In this document: one piece after another, positions 22,415 through 31,025 of the stretch
Numbering within the stretch: the first letter of the stretch is position 1
How the letters are laid out: every line of letters begins with the position of its first letter
Assembly: GCF_002201535.1 (NCBI RefSeq)
Contig: NZ_NIWW01000003.1
Coordinates: 310,001-374,000, forward strand
DNA length: 64,000 nt
Reading direction: 5' to 3'
DNA from: Lacimicrobium sp. SS2-24
GTDB lineage: Bacteria > Pseudomonadota > Gammaproteobacteria > Enterobacterales > Alteromonadaceae
Program-made: the position numbers and the translations under genes
Notes under the pieces: generated by a model
Told to the model about the DNA's origin: nothing
Database searches by the model: none
What the model saw: only the letters and a program-made list of their open reading frames with translations

Positions 22415-23346
22415 AGTTTCTCTGCCACCCTGAGCACAGAGCTGCGTGCCCGATTATTGATTTTGAGTTCTGCTTCTGAGGGCATCATGGCTTTGCCCAC
22501 CAGTCGCATTGCCTTACCTTCATCGAGTTCTGCACTGGTTACCGGTAGCCTTGCCGGCACCTGCTTACCGCGACTTTGCTCGCGCATGAAACGTTTGACC
22601 AGCCTATCTTCCAAAGAGTGAAAGCTGATTACGGCCAGCCTGCCACCCGATTTCAGCGCGTGAAGAGCGCCTTTCAGTGCCTGCTTTACCTCATCCAGCT
22701 CACTGTTCACATAGATGCGAATCGCCTGAAAACTGCGTGTGGCCGGGTGCTTATGCTTGTCACGAAAGGGCACCGCTTCATCGATAAGGGCGGCCAGTTG
22801 GGCCGTGCGGGTGAGCGGCTGCGCTTCTCGCGTTGTGACGATGGCATGGGCGATGCGCCTTGCAAAACGTTCTTCACCGAACTCTTTTAACACCTGTACG
22901 ATATCTTCCAACTCTGCGACGGCCAGCCACTGGGCAGCACTGATACCGGCTGTCGGGTCCATACGCATATCGAGTGGTCCATCACGCATAAAACTGAATC
23001 CCCGCTCAGCATCATCCAACTGAGGGGAAGACACACCAAGATCCATCAGCACCCCATCAAGTTGACCACTGAGATCCAGTTGTTCGACCACATCCTGTAA
23101 CCGGGAAAAGGGGCTGTGTACAATGCTAAATCGTTGGTCGTCGGCTAAGGAGGTGGCCGCGTCGATGGCCGCAGGATCGCGGTCTAATGCGATCAGGCGT
23201 CCGTTGTCACCGAGCTGCTGTAGAATGGCACGGGAATGCCCGCCACGACCAAAGGTGGCGTCCAGATAGATACCGTCGGGCTTAATAGCCAGGGCTTGCA
23301 GAGATTCCTGCAACAACACTGACTGATGTGCTTGTTGTTCGGACAT
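22411..23346 (-). CDS. rsmH: 16S rRNA (cytosine-1402-N4)-methyltransferase RsmH
   Basis: RsmH (MraW) methylates N4 of C1402 in the ribosomal P site; RsmI, encoded at 32502-33353, methylates the ribose of the same nucleotide. The protein is 311 residues with the N-terminal [13 protein letters not shown], the SAM-binding [12 protein letters not shown], and [18 protein letters not shown] and [15 protein letters not shown]. It shares one base with the mraZ stop and overlaps ftsL by 4 bp. Confidence 0.98.
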   Translation of the reverse strand: MSEQQAHQSVLLQESLQALAIKPDGIYLDATFGRGGHSRAILQQLGDNGRLIALDRDPAAIDAATSLADDQRFSIVHSPFSRLQDVVEQLDLSGQLDGVLMDLGVSSPQLDDAERGFSFMRDGPLDMRMDPTAGISAAQWLAVAELEDIVQVLKEFGEERFARRIAHAIVTTREAQPLTRTAQLAALIDEAVPFRDKHKHPATRSFQAIRIYVNSELDEVKQALKGALHALKSGGRLAVISFHSLEDRLVKRFMREQSRGKQVPARLPVTSAELDEGKAMRLVGKAMMPSEAELKINNRARSSVLRVAEKL

Positions 23347-23804
23347 TACAAAGAAAAGTCCTGCAATCGCTCGGTTAGTTCAAAGCCGCCTTGCTGTTCA
23401 GTATCAATATCCTGATGAATCTGTTGCTGCCAGGTATCCGCATCCCACAACTCGAACTTATTCAGTTGTCCCACCAACATCAGCTGCTTTTCAAGGTGGG
23501 CATGCTGACGCAGCGGTGCTGACAAAAGAAATCGACCATTGCTGTCCATCGTGCCCTCAAGGGCGTAACCCAGCAAAAGGCGCTGTAAACGACGTTCATG
23601 AGGATTCATACTGGAGAGACGACTGAGTTTGAGTTCAATCTCTTCCCATTCGGAGAGTGGGTAAAGCAGCAAACAGGGTTGTTGTATATCAATGGTACAC
23701 ACCAACTGTCCCTGACAATCATCCAGCAGTGTCTGGCGATAACGAGTCGGAACTGTTACACGTCCTTTACTGTCGAGATTGATTGCATTAGCGCCGCGGA
23801 ACAT
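23346..23804 (-). CDS. mraZ: transcriptional regulator MraZ
   Basis: MraZ is an AbrB-like DNA-binding protein that represses its own dcw promoter in E. coli. The start [15 protein letters not shown] gives 152 residues, the E. coli length; the frame is open 15 codons further upstream to another ATG, which I rejected. The two repeated AbrB-like halves each carry a D-S-K/N-G-R signature: [14 protein letters not shown], and [14 protein letters not shown]. It is the first gene of the dcw cluster. Confidence 0.96.
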   Translation of the reverse strand: MFRGANAINLDSKGRVTVPTRYRQTLLDDCQGQLVCTIDIQQPCLLLYPLSEWEEIELKLSRLSSMNPHERRLQRLLLGYALEGTMDSNGRFLLSAPLRQHAHLEKQLMLVGQLNKFELWDADTWQQQIHQDIDTEQQGGFELTERLQDFSL

Positions 23805-23829
23805 TCCCCTAGCCTTCTTATTAAAATTG

Positions 23830-23859
23830 TTTTTTCCACTTTTTGCCACTTTTACCCAC
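23830..23859 (-). promoter_or_regulatory. MraZ-box operator, three 10-bp repeats
   Basis: On the minus strand three adjacent 10-bp units read GTGGGTAAAA, GTGGCAAAAA and GTGGAAAAAA. This matches the known MraZ target of TGGGN units repeated every 10 bp. They lie 26-55 bp upstream of the mraZ ATG, downstream of the predicted promoter, consistent with autorepression of the dcw cluster. Confidence 0.8.
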
Positions 23860-23866
23860 AGATGAC

Positions 23867-23896
23867 AGTTTAGGTACCACCATGGTCTAGTGTCAA
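23867..23896 (-). promoter_or_regulatory. candidate dcw promoter upstream of mraZ
   Basis: A perfect -35 hexamer TTGACA (23896-23891, minus strand) is followed after 18 bp by TAAACT (4 of 6 matches to TATAAT). It points at mraZ and sits just upstream of the MraZ repeats. The -10 is imperfect. Confidence 0.5.
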
Positions 23897-23914
23897 GGAA
23901 TAAAAAACGAATAG

Positions 23915-23936
23915 ATCAGGGCCTGCAAGCCCTGAT
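23915..23936. other. 8-bp inverted repeat upstream of the dcw promoter
   Basis: ATCAGGGC and GCCCTGAT form a perfect 8-bp stem with a 6-nt loop about 20 bp upstream of the TTGACA box. On the minus strand a T-rich stretch (GTTTTTTATT) follows 8 nt later, so it could be a weak terminator shielding mraZ, or a binding site. Confidence 0.4.
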
Positions 23937-23967
23937 ATATAAGGCCTTCACGGAACTGCTTGATAAG

Positions 23968-23987
23968 GTGGAAAAAAGTGGAAAAAG
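23968..23987 (+). promoter_or_regulatory. second, oppositely oriented MraZ-like repeat pair
   Basis: On the plus strand two adjacent 10-bp units read GTGGAAAAAA and GTGGAAAAAG. They match the third unit of the MraZ box but lie about 110 bp further upstream and in the other orientation. No plus-strand gene follows. Each has TGGA rather than TGGG, so binding strength is uncertain. Confidence 0.4.
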
Positions 23988-24049
23988 GTTAATAAAAAAA
24001 TCTTCAGAGCAGAGCTAAATGCCTCAGGTAGAAGCCGTTTAACCATCAC

Positions 24050-24082
24050 AACAAACAAAAAAGGCAGCCATCTGGCTGCCTT
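24050..24082 (-). terminator. terminator after the SapC-family gene
   Basis: On the minus strand a 10-bp perfect stem AAGGCAGCCA/TGGCTGCCTT with a 2-nt gap is followed by TTTTTGTTTGTT. It lies 19 bp after the stop of the gene at 24101. Confidence 0.85.
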
Positions 24083-24100
24083 GTGCAAGTCATGTTCTGA

Positions 24101-24880
24101 CTAGTTGGCTTTTGCCGGCTCCGCGGCTGGCTGAGCCTGTGGCGCGTCTTTTGGCAGAATCTGAATGGCGGCGATAGGCTGTTCACTTTTCTGAGACAAC
24201 TGAACCAGTTTATTGAGCTGACCCATTGAGCTGAGCATGGCATACATGGCGCCCAGAAAACCATTGCGGTGCAGTTTCAATACCTGCTCATCATCTAGCT
24301 TCATCAGCTTCTCTTCGCTGATACTATACAGTCCAACCAATTGGCGTTGTTCACCACTGGCATAACGAATACCCAAGCGAAGCTCTTCTACTAAATCCAA
24401 CTCTGTGATGGTCTTAACAAAATCCTGGGTCAGGTTTTCACTGTTAACCAGCTCTGCCATCAACTTCTGACGGCTTTCCATGTATTCAGACACAGAACCG
24501 TCTTCATTGAACAGAGCGATCCCCTCTTTTTCATTCACCAGGTCACTGTCTTTGTCGATGAAGATAGACAGTTGATCGCCATTGGGGCGAACGTCGAAAG
24601 GATAACGTTGCAAATTCAATGGGGCGAAATGACTCTGCCATCCTTCTGCTGAATAATAGAGGTTTACGCCTTCCACCAAACCATACAAACCGGTGCAGTG
24701 ATAGCGGTTCGCCGCTTCATCTTTTACCAGAACCAGCGGTACACTGCTGGCAGCGCGAGCAAATTCGCGAATAGACACACCCACCAGATGCGACCCTTTA
24801 CTGTGGGTAAGGCTGGGATCCTGCTTAATCTTGATGTTCTTATGCGCTTCTTTATCCAGTAATACGTAATTTCTTGCCAT
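24101..24880 (-). CDS. SapC-family protein
   Basis: This 259-residue protein matches the SapC family as I know it: an N-terminal LLDKEAHKNIKI, GVSIREFARAASSVPLVLVKD, a YYSAEGWQSHFAPLNLQRYPF block and the later LFNEDGSVSEYMESR. The family is named after a Campylobacter surface-layer gene, and its biochemical role is not settled. Homologues are common beside TonB receptors in Alteromonadales and Caulobacterales. There is no signal peptide; the Ala- and Pro-rich tail looks unstructured. It is a single-gene unit with its own terminator, between the dcw promoter and a divergent enzyme gene. Confidence 0.78.
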   Translation of the reverse strand: MARNYVLLDKEAHKNIKIKQDPSLTHSKGSHLVGVSIREFARAASSVPLVLVKDEAANRYHCTGLYGLVEGVNLYYSAEGWQSHFAPLNLQRYPFDVRPNGDQLSIFIDKDSDLVNEKEGIALFNEDGSVSEYMESRQKLMAELVNSENLTQDFVKTITELDLVEELRLGIRYASGEQRQLVGLYSISEEKLMKLDDEQVLKLHRNGFLGAMYAMLSSMGQLNKLVQLSQKSEQPIAAIQILPKDAPQAQPAAEPAKAN

Positions 24881-25164
24881 GTTAGGGTCTCTTTCAATAA
24901 TGTGTTTTCACTATGTGGCGGCAAGTTTCCCCGATTTCAATACCAATGTCACCCCCGGACAATCACCGCAGTCACAATATCCTCTGTCAACCGGCTTATC
25001 TTGCTTTTGCGCCTGCAGAAGATTAGCTTTGCACTAAGATGATTTAGTCAGCGTCTGGGTTGCAATCTGTTAATAGTCGACAGGCATTCCATATGACTGT
25101 TGGAGCATCGAACTCTTTTCGGACGCACACATTTTGTCTGGCCAAACCATAAAGGGGTACATCT

Positions 25165-26217
25165 ATGAGCAGGGCCTGGGCCAACAATGCCATTGAGACC
25201 ATACAAGCTGACTTTCAACGCTCTTCAGACACACATCTGATTAAACTGCAGTTCGATGCCTTTGCAGATATTGATTTTTACCTTAAGGACGAGAGCACTC
25301 ATCCAACCGGCAGCCTCAAACACAGACTCGCTCGCTCCTTGTATCTTTATGGGCTCACCAATGGCTGGATCCGTCAGGACACCCCCATTATTGAGTCGTC
25401 CTCGGGCAGTACTGCGGTCTCTGAAGCCTATTTTGCCAGGTTGCTGGGGCTGCCTTTTATTGCAGTGATGCCAAAAAACACGGCCGCCCGCAAAATTCAG
25501 CAAATAGAATTTTATGGCGGGCAATGCCATTTCGTTGATAAGAGCGACCAAATCTATGCCGAGTCTCAACGATTAGCCGAGAGTTTAAAGGGTCATTACA
25601 TGGATCAGTTTACTTATGCTGAACGGGCAACGGACTGGCGGGGAAACAATAACATCGCCTGCAGCATGTTTGAGCAAATGCATTACGAACGTTTCCCGCA
25701 ACCGGAATGGGTAGTTATGAGCGCGGGCACCGGAGGCACCAGTGCAACCATTGGACGTTATATTCGTTACAAGTGTTTTAACACACGGTTGTTGGTGGTC
25801 GACCCTGATAATTCCGTTTTCTATCCTTTTTATCACTCCGGCAATGATCGGCTGACTTCCATTGGCAGTAAGATAGAAGGTATAGGCAGACCCAGGGTAG
25901 AGCCCTCCTTTGTCCCATCCGTGGTGGATGAGATGTTACAGGTGCCGGATGGCGCCAGTATCGTCACCATGAACTGGTTGGAAAGGGTACTGGGACGAAA
26001 AGTCGGCCCCTCGACAGGAACCAATATGTGGGGGGCCTTGCAAAAGGCTCAACGGATGAAAGACGCGGGGCGTCCGGGTTCAATCATTACCCTGTTATGT
26101 GACAGTGGTGAGCGGTATCTGGACACCTATTACAATCCACAGTGGGTCAGCAACCATATTGGTGAAACAGAAAAATATGACGTGCAACTAAAAAGGATGG
26201 TCGGCGAAGAAAGCTAG
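25165..26217 (+). CDS. PLP-dependent cysteine synthase-family enzyme (Cds1-like)
   Basis: This is a 350-residue fold-type II PLP enzyme. The Schiff-base lysine is probably Lys52 in [21 protein letters not shown] corresponds to the substrate or phosphate loop, and [17 protein letters not shown] to the PLP phosphate glycine loop. The overall pattern resembles L-cysteine desulfhydrases of the Cds1 type more than biosynthetic CysK or CysM, but the reaction is inferred. It lies 57 bp before msrP on the same strand, suggesting a sulfur or oxidative-stress link. A 284-bp gap separates it from the divergent SapC gene. Confidence 0.78.
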   Translation: MSRAWANNAIETIQADFQRSSDTHLIKLQFDAFADIDFYLKDESTHPTGSLKHRLARSLYLYGLTNGWIRQDTPIIESSSGSTAVSEAYFARLLGLPFIAVMPKNTAARKIQQIEFYGGQCHFVDKSDQIYAESQRLAESLKGHYMDQFTYAERATDWRGNNNIACSMFEQMHYERFPQPEWVVMSAGTGGTSATIGRYIRYKCFNTRLLVVDPDNSVFYPFYHSGNDRLTSIGSKIEGIGRPRVEPSFVPSVVDEMLQVPDGASIVTMNWLERVLGRKVGPSTGTNMWGALQKAQRMKDAGRPGSIITLLCDSGERYLDTYYNPQWVSNHIGETEKYDVQLKRMVGEES

Positions 26218-26274
26218 CGTCCACTTTCCCTGTCTTTGTTAGTAACGTCATAGTAAGGACAGAGGAAAACAGCC

Positions 26275-27276
26275 ATGTTAATCAAAATCGCCCGGCCCGG
26301 TGACTGTCGTGAAAATGAGGTCACAGATGAGGACATCTTTTTAAATCGTCGTCAGTTGCTCAAACAGATGGGATTCGTTGGCGCCGGCGCGCTGTTAGCC
26401 AACAGTCCGGGGGCCGCAGCCATTAATCTGTTTGGTGATGACAATGAGAAGAGGTTCCAGACCCGCGACCTGGAGTACACCCCCGGGTCTGAGAGTGCAG
26501 AGGTATTAACCCCAAAAGCCAAAGTCATCAGCCACAATAACTTTTACGAATTTGGCACTGATAAGCGGGATCCCAAAGAAAACGCACAGGAATTTAAAGT
26601 GAACCCGTGGCAGGTCAGGATAGACGGTTTAGTCGAAGAGCCCATGACCCTGGGATACGACGATCTCTTCACCCGCTTCGAATTACAAGAGCGCATTTAT
26701 CGGCTCAGGTGTGTCGAGGCCTGGTCAATGGTGATCCCCTGGATTGGTTTTGAACTGAAATCTCTGCTGCAACAGGTAAAACCACTCAGCAGCGCCAAAT
26801 ATGTCGCCTTTGAAACCCTGTATGATCCTGAACAAATGCCGGGGCAGCGCAACCCCTTCGTGGGCGGCGGCATTGATTACCCCTATGTAGAGGGCCTGCG
26901 GCTGGATGAAGCCATGCACTCACTGACACTTTTGTCAGTGGGGCTGTACGGTAAAACCTTACCTCCTCAGAACGGCGCCCCGATAAGACTGGTGGTGCCA
27001 TGGAAATATGGGTTTAAGAGCATTAAGTCCATCGTCAGAATTCGTCTGGTGGAGTCCAGCCCCCCGACAACCTGGAATTTGCTGGCACCCAATGAGTATG
27101 GCTTTTATGCCAATGTGAACCCACAAGTGGATCACCCGCGTTGGAGCCAGGCCAGAGAGCGGCGCATTACCAAAGGTGGACTGCTATCTAATAACCGTAT
27201 CGATACTCAGCTGTTCAACGGATATGATGAGGTGGCGTCCTTGTATCAGGGCATGGATTTGAGACGTCAGTACTGA
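26275..27276 (+). CDS. msrP: methionine sulfoxide reductase catalytic subunit MsrP
   Basis: MsrP (YedY) is a periplasmic molybdopterin enzyme that repairs oxidised methionine in envelope proteins. The 333-residue precursor has a Tat signal with the twin arginine in [10 protein letters not shown] at about 24-33, followed by a hydrophobic [10 protein letters not shown]. The molybdenum-coordinating cysteine is in [14 protein letters not shown]. The SUOX-like fold signature MPGQRNPF and the [13 protein letters not shown] motif are present. Its last base is the first base of msrQ, giving a tightly coupled pair. Confidence 0.96.
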   Translation: MLIKIARPGDCRENEVTDEDIFLNRRQLLKQMGFVGAGALLANSPGAAAINLFGDDNEKRFQTRDLEYTPGSESAEVLTPKAKVISHNNFYEFGTDKRDPKENAQEFKVNPWQVRIDGLVEEPMTLGYDDLFTRFELQERIYRLRCVEAWSMVIPWIGFELKSLLQQVKPLSSAKYVAFETLYDPEQMPGQRNPFVGGGIDYPYVEGLRLDEAMHSLTLLSVGLYGKTLPPQNGAPIRLVVPWKYGFKSIKSIVRIRLVESSPPTTWNLLAPNEYGFYANVNPQVDHPRWSQARERRITKGGLLSNNRIDTQLFNGYDEVASLYQGMDLRRQY

Positions 27277-27926
27277 TGGGCCTGAAGTTCCGGATACTAC
27301 CCTGGCACGTGGTGCTGGCCAAAACACTCATCCACCTGATTTGCCTCAGCTGGGCGCTGCTGGTGTATTACCAGGCGACCACGGATCAACTGGGCGGCGA
27401 TCCGGTAGAAGCGGTACTCCACTTTACGGGTATCGGCGCCTTTAATCTGCTGCTGATATCTCTGTGCATATCACCCCTGGCCAAGTTATTCCGTCAGGCT
27501 CAGTTTATGAGTTTCCGGCGTCTTCTGGGTCTGTACGCATTCTTCTATGGGTTTTTACATCTGGGCAGTTTCTTGTTGTTTGAGCTGCAACTCGAGTGGC
27601 GCCTGTTGCTGTCAGAAATTATCGAACGTCCCTATATTACCGTGGGTATGGCGGCCTGGCTGATATTATTGGCCATGACCATCACCTCCACAAAAGCCCT
27701 CCAACGTAAAATGGGAAGTCACTGGCAGACACTGCATAACGGCATTTACCTGGCTGCACCTCTGGTGGCACTGCATTATATCTGGTCAGTCAAATCCAAT
27801 ATCCTTGAGCCTTCGCTGTATATTCTGTTTGTCGCGGTTTTGTTGAGCCTTAGGAAGGATAAGTTGTTGCGCGCATTGCGACGTAGTCAACGCAGTGTCC
27901 GGCACCGGCGCGAACACTCAGGATGA
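27276..27926 (+). CDS. msrQ: heme-binding membrane subunit MsrQ
   Basis: MsrQ (YedZ) passes electrons from the quinone pool to MsrP. The 216-residue inner-membrane protein has about six transmembrane segments and histidines suited to heme ligation in the membrane (YGFLHLGSFL, WQTLHNGIYL, LVALHYIWS). It shares one base with the msrP stop. Confidence 0.95.
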   Translation: MGLKFRILPWHVVLAKTLIHLICLSWALLVYYQATTDQLGGDPVEAVLHFTGIGAFNLLLISLCISPLAKLFRQAQFMSFRRLLGLYAFFYGFLHLGSFLLFELQLEWRLLLSEIIERPYITVGMAAWLILLAMTITSTKALQRKMGSHWQTLHNGIYLAAPLVALHYIWSVKSNILEPSLYILFVAVLLSLRKDKLLRALRRSQRSVRHRREHSG

Positions 27927-27983
27927 ACATGGCTCAAAATCGACGTGGTTCCCGACAGCCCCGGCATACCGTCCTTCCCTGGA

Positions 27984-28012
27984 CATAAAAAAAGCCCCGC
28001 TTTTGCGGGGCT
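27984..28012 (-). terminator. terminator for the minus-strand DUF3718 transcript
   Basis: An 8-bp stem AGCCCCGC/GCGGGGCT with a 4-nt loop has a run of seven T residues only when read on the minus strand. It therefore best terminates the transcript of the DUF3718 gene about 185 bp downstream of its stop, leaving a long structured 3' region. It could also stop msrQ transcripts weakly on the plus strand. Confidence 0.7.
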
Positions 28013-28020
28013 CTTAAGGG

Positions 28021-28082
28021 ATTGGACAATTCACTCTCCTGAATTAAGAGGCGTCAAGACCTTCAGAAGAGTGATGTCCAAT
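28021..28082. repeat. long imperfect inverted repeat between msrQ and the DUF3718 gene
   Basis: Arms 28021-28043 and 28062-28082 pair almost completely: ATTGGACA and TCACTCT with their complements, one mismatch and a small bulge, around a loop of about 18 nt. Further short perfect stems follow: GTTGCC/GGCAAC at 28089-28103 and GCCCT/AGGGC near 28171-28183. I see no open reading frame of note. It may be a structured 3' UTR, a small RNA or a degenerate miniature element. Confidence 0.55.
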
Positions 28083-28194
28083 TCGGTGTTGCCGCGGGCA
28101 ACTTATTGTTGGAATCCTGAAGATTTGATGACACAGGGTGTCTACCACTTAATTCGCCATTCTCTGAGACAGCCCTAGCAGGGCCAGCCCTTAA

Positions 28195-28590
28195 TTAACT
28201 GATTCTGGACAGTAACTCTTTACCAATTTCAGTGGCGATATGGCCGTTGGCTTCTGCCCAGTCTTTAAGTGCCATACCATCTTTTTCGGCCACTGACAGG
28301 TCAGACTTACTCATGCGCTTAATCATGTACACGCCAGATTCAACAGAACCATTCTCCATCGCGTAGCGAATCAGGCTACTGCCACCACAGCTGATGCCGC
28401 CGTAATAATCGCCGAGACGCAATTTGTAATCGTCCTGCACAGACTTGAGCTTCTTACGCAGCTCAGACTTGTCATCGTTCTTAACGATAGTGCAGATGTT
28501 AGCCAGATCATCATTGATGTCTGCCTGACTGACAGGGGAAAACGCAACACAGGCCAAAGTAGTGAACAATGCAATAGCTGACTTTTTCAT
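28195..28590 (-). CDS. small exported DUF3718-type protein
   Basis: The predicted protein is 131 residues. It has a clear Sec signal peptide (MKKSAIALFTTLACVAFSPVSQA), so the mature part is about 108 residues and periplasmic. The mature region has two cysteines (ANICTIV and GISCGG) that could form a disulfide. Its pattern resembles the DUF3718 family of Alteromonadales, whose function I do not know. The ATG at 28590 is preferred to an upstream in-frame start because it begins the signal peptide and has GAGG upstream. Confidence 0.72.
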   Translation of the reverse strand: MKKSAIALFTTLACVAFSPVSQADINDDLANICTIVKNDDKSELRKKLKSVQDDYKLRLGDYYGGISCGGSSLIRYAMENGSVESGVYMIKRMSKSDLSVAEKDGMALKDWAEANGHIATEIGKELLSRIS

Positions 28591-28787
28591 GGTGGAGCCT
28601 CTTAACAAATAAGGTGTAGTCGGTCTTGACGCAGACAAGAATACGCCAATATCAGCAGGGCTGGTATACGCCTGCCAGTACCTATGTATAGCAATTCATA
28701 CCCATCTGTTTGTGGTGCCAGTCACGCAAGGCACTGCCACTGAGCGCCGCTCAGGAAGGCCATGATACTGTGGATCATGGTTAGAAA

Positions 28788-29150
<363 letters not shown>

Positions 29151-29272
29151 GCGGCGATTCTAACGTCTTTACCTGACAAAGGCCATCAGAGCAGGTAGAT
29201 TAAAAAAGAAGGTGAAAGATAACCAAGTTCCGCCGATACTAACAATACACTCATCAAGGAGTTGCTAAGACA

Positions 29273-30874
29273 ATGAATCTGGTACAAAAACTCATCGCGG
29301 CATTCGGCTTCATCGTTCTGGTGATGATCATTCTCACCATTTCCGTTTCCGTCAGCCTATCCGGTATGCGCGAAGCGACAGACATGACCAACCATACACT
29401 ACGGGTGGTCAATGATGCCGAAGACATCGTCAAACACCTACTTAGTATCGATAGCGGTCAGCGTGGTTATGTGATTACTAATGATAAAGCCTTCCTGCAA
29501 CCTTATGATGACGGTAAAGCCGGGGTAGAGAAAAACCTTAAGACATTACGTCAACTGGTAGCCGATATCCCGGAGCAACAAAAACGCCTGGATGAAGTCA
29601 GGGCCATGTATGAAGAATGGCTGGAAAATGCCATCGACCCGGGCATTTCTCTCAGGGCCATAGGACTGGAACAAGCCTCCAGATTCGTTGCCCGTGGCGA
29701 AGGAAAGGACCGGATGGAAAAAATCCGCGCTAAGCTGGACGAGTTTATCGGTGTTGAGCAGCGACTCCTCGAACAGCGCTCTGAAGATGCCAACAGCGCG
29801 TCATTCACCACTCAGACCGCTGCCATTGTGGGCGGCATTCTGGTGATTCTGGTCGCGGCGGGGGCTGCCTGGTTATTCAGCCGCCAGCTTAAACAACGCC
29901 TGGATATTGCCATGCAGGTCACCACAGATGTTGCCGATGGCAAACTGGATACAAATATTGATGATAGCGGCAATGATGAAATTGCCGAGCTGCTTTCAGC
30001 CATGAATCACATGCAGACACAGCTGCGTCAGATGATGCAACAAATAGGGAAAGCCTCCACAGAACTTAACGATGCCAGTCAGTCAGTATCCAGCACCGCC
30101 GAGCAACTCTCGGTCTCTTCTGATGAGCAATCCAACTCCAGTGATTCTATTGCCGCTTCAATTCAGGAGCTGAGTGAAAGCATCCGTCATGTCTCCGAAA
30201 ATGCCCAGGAAGCCAGCAGCATTGCCACCGAATCCGGCTCCAGTGCCGAGCAAAGTGCGCAGATCATGGAGAAAATGGTGGCGGCAATGAAACGCATCAA
30301 TGATGTTGTGCGTGATGCTTCTGCGCAGGTGGTGGAATTGGGCAAGCAATCTGAGCAAATCAGTTCCATCGTCAATGTCATCAAGTCCATCGCTGATCAG
30401 ACCAACCTGCTGGCGCTGAATGCCGCGATTGAAGCGGCCCGTGCCGGCGAGCAGGGTCGTGGCTTCTCGGTGGTGGCGGATGAAGTCCGCACATTGGCAC
30501 AACGCACCAGCGAGTCAACCGATGAAATTGAAACCATGGTAGGACGCATCCAGCAAGGTACGCAGGGTACAGTGCAACAGATGGAACGTGGTGTAAAAGA
30601 GGTCGAAGAAGGGGTGGAACTGGCAGATCAGACTGGTATTGCGATCAGGGAAATCAGGGAAAGCTTTGATCGGGTGCTGAGTGTGGTACAGGATATCAGC
30701 AATGCCCTGAGCGAACAGAATCAGGCCAGCGACGAAGTCGCAAAACATGTTGAGCGCTTCTCATCCATGACCGAACAGAACAAAGAGGCCACGCAACATA
30801 CCAGTGCGACAGCGCACCAGTTACAAACACTGGCCGGGCAGTTGGGTAAAGCGGTCAGTCGCTTCCGCTACTGA
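29273..30874 (+). CDS. methyl-accepting chemotaxis protein with CHASE3-like sensor
   Basis: This 533-residue transmembrane chemoreceptor has a first transmembrane segment ([18 protein letters not shown]), a periplasmic domain with the CHASE3 signature [14 protein letters not shown] at about 57-70, a second transmembrane segment ([19 protein letters not shown]) near 185-205, a HAMP domain and a long methyl-accepting coiled coil. The tip motif for CheA and CheW binding reads [20 protein letters not shown] and continues into [16 protein letters not shown]. There is no C-terminal CheR-binding pentapeptide; the protein ends in RFRY. The ligand is unknown. It is divergent from rnpB and has its own terminator. 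Confidence 0.96.
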   Translation: MNLVQKLIAAFGFIVLVMIILTISVSVSLSGMREATDMTNHTLRVVNDAEDIVKHLLSIDSGQRGYVITNDKAFLQPYDDGKAGVEKNLKTLRQLVADIPEQQKRLDEVRAMYEEWLENAIDPGISLRAIGLEQASRFVARGEGKDRMEKIRAKLDEFIGVEQRLLEQRSEDANSASFTTQTAAIVGGILVILVAAGAAWLFSRQLKQRLDIAMQVTTDVADGKLDTNIDDSGNDEIAELLSAMNHMQTQLRQMMQQIGKASTELNDASQSVSSTAEQLSVSSDEQSNSSDSIAASIQELSESIRHVSENAQEASSIATESGSSAEQSAQIMEKMVAAMKRINDVVRDASAQVVELGKQSEQISSIVNVIKSIADQTNLLALNAAIEAARAGEQGRGFSVVADEVRTLAQRTSESTDEIETMVGRIQQGTQGTVQQMERGVKEVEEGVELADQTGIAIREIRESFDRVLSVVQDISNALSEQNQASDEVAKHVERFSSMTEQNKEATQHTSATAHQLQTLAGQLGKAVSRFRY

Positions 30875-30895
30875 TTAACACCCGGACAGATAACT

Positions 30896-30920
30896 GTACC
30901 TGTCTCAGGTATCTTTTTTT
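30896..30920 (+). terminator. terminator after the chemoreceptor gene
   Basis: A 6-bp stem TACCTG/CAGGTA with a 3-nt loop is followed by TCTTTTTTT, 22 bp after the stop codon. Confidence 0.75.
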
Positions 30921-31025
30921 CAGCCTAAGCCTGCAGCCCGATAACGACAGACAGATCGGCGCTGCAGCGTTTCTCTGCTAAGCTATTGAATCTGTAAAAT
31001 TAATTTATCGGAATAATTCGGCACT

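Noticed and set aside
27987-28015. Terminator assigned to msrPQ
   Set aside because: The T tract follows the stem on the minus strand only, so it was assigned to the DUF3718 transcript; a weak effect on msrQ remains possible.
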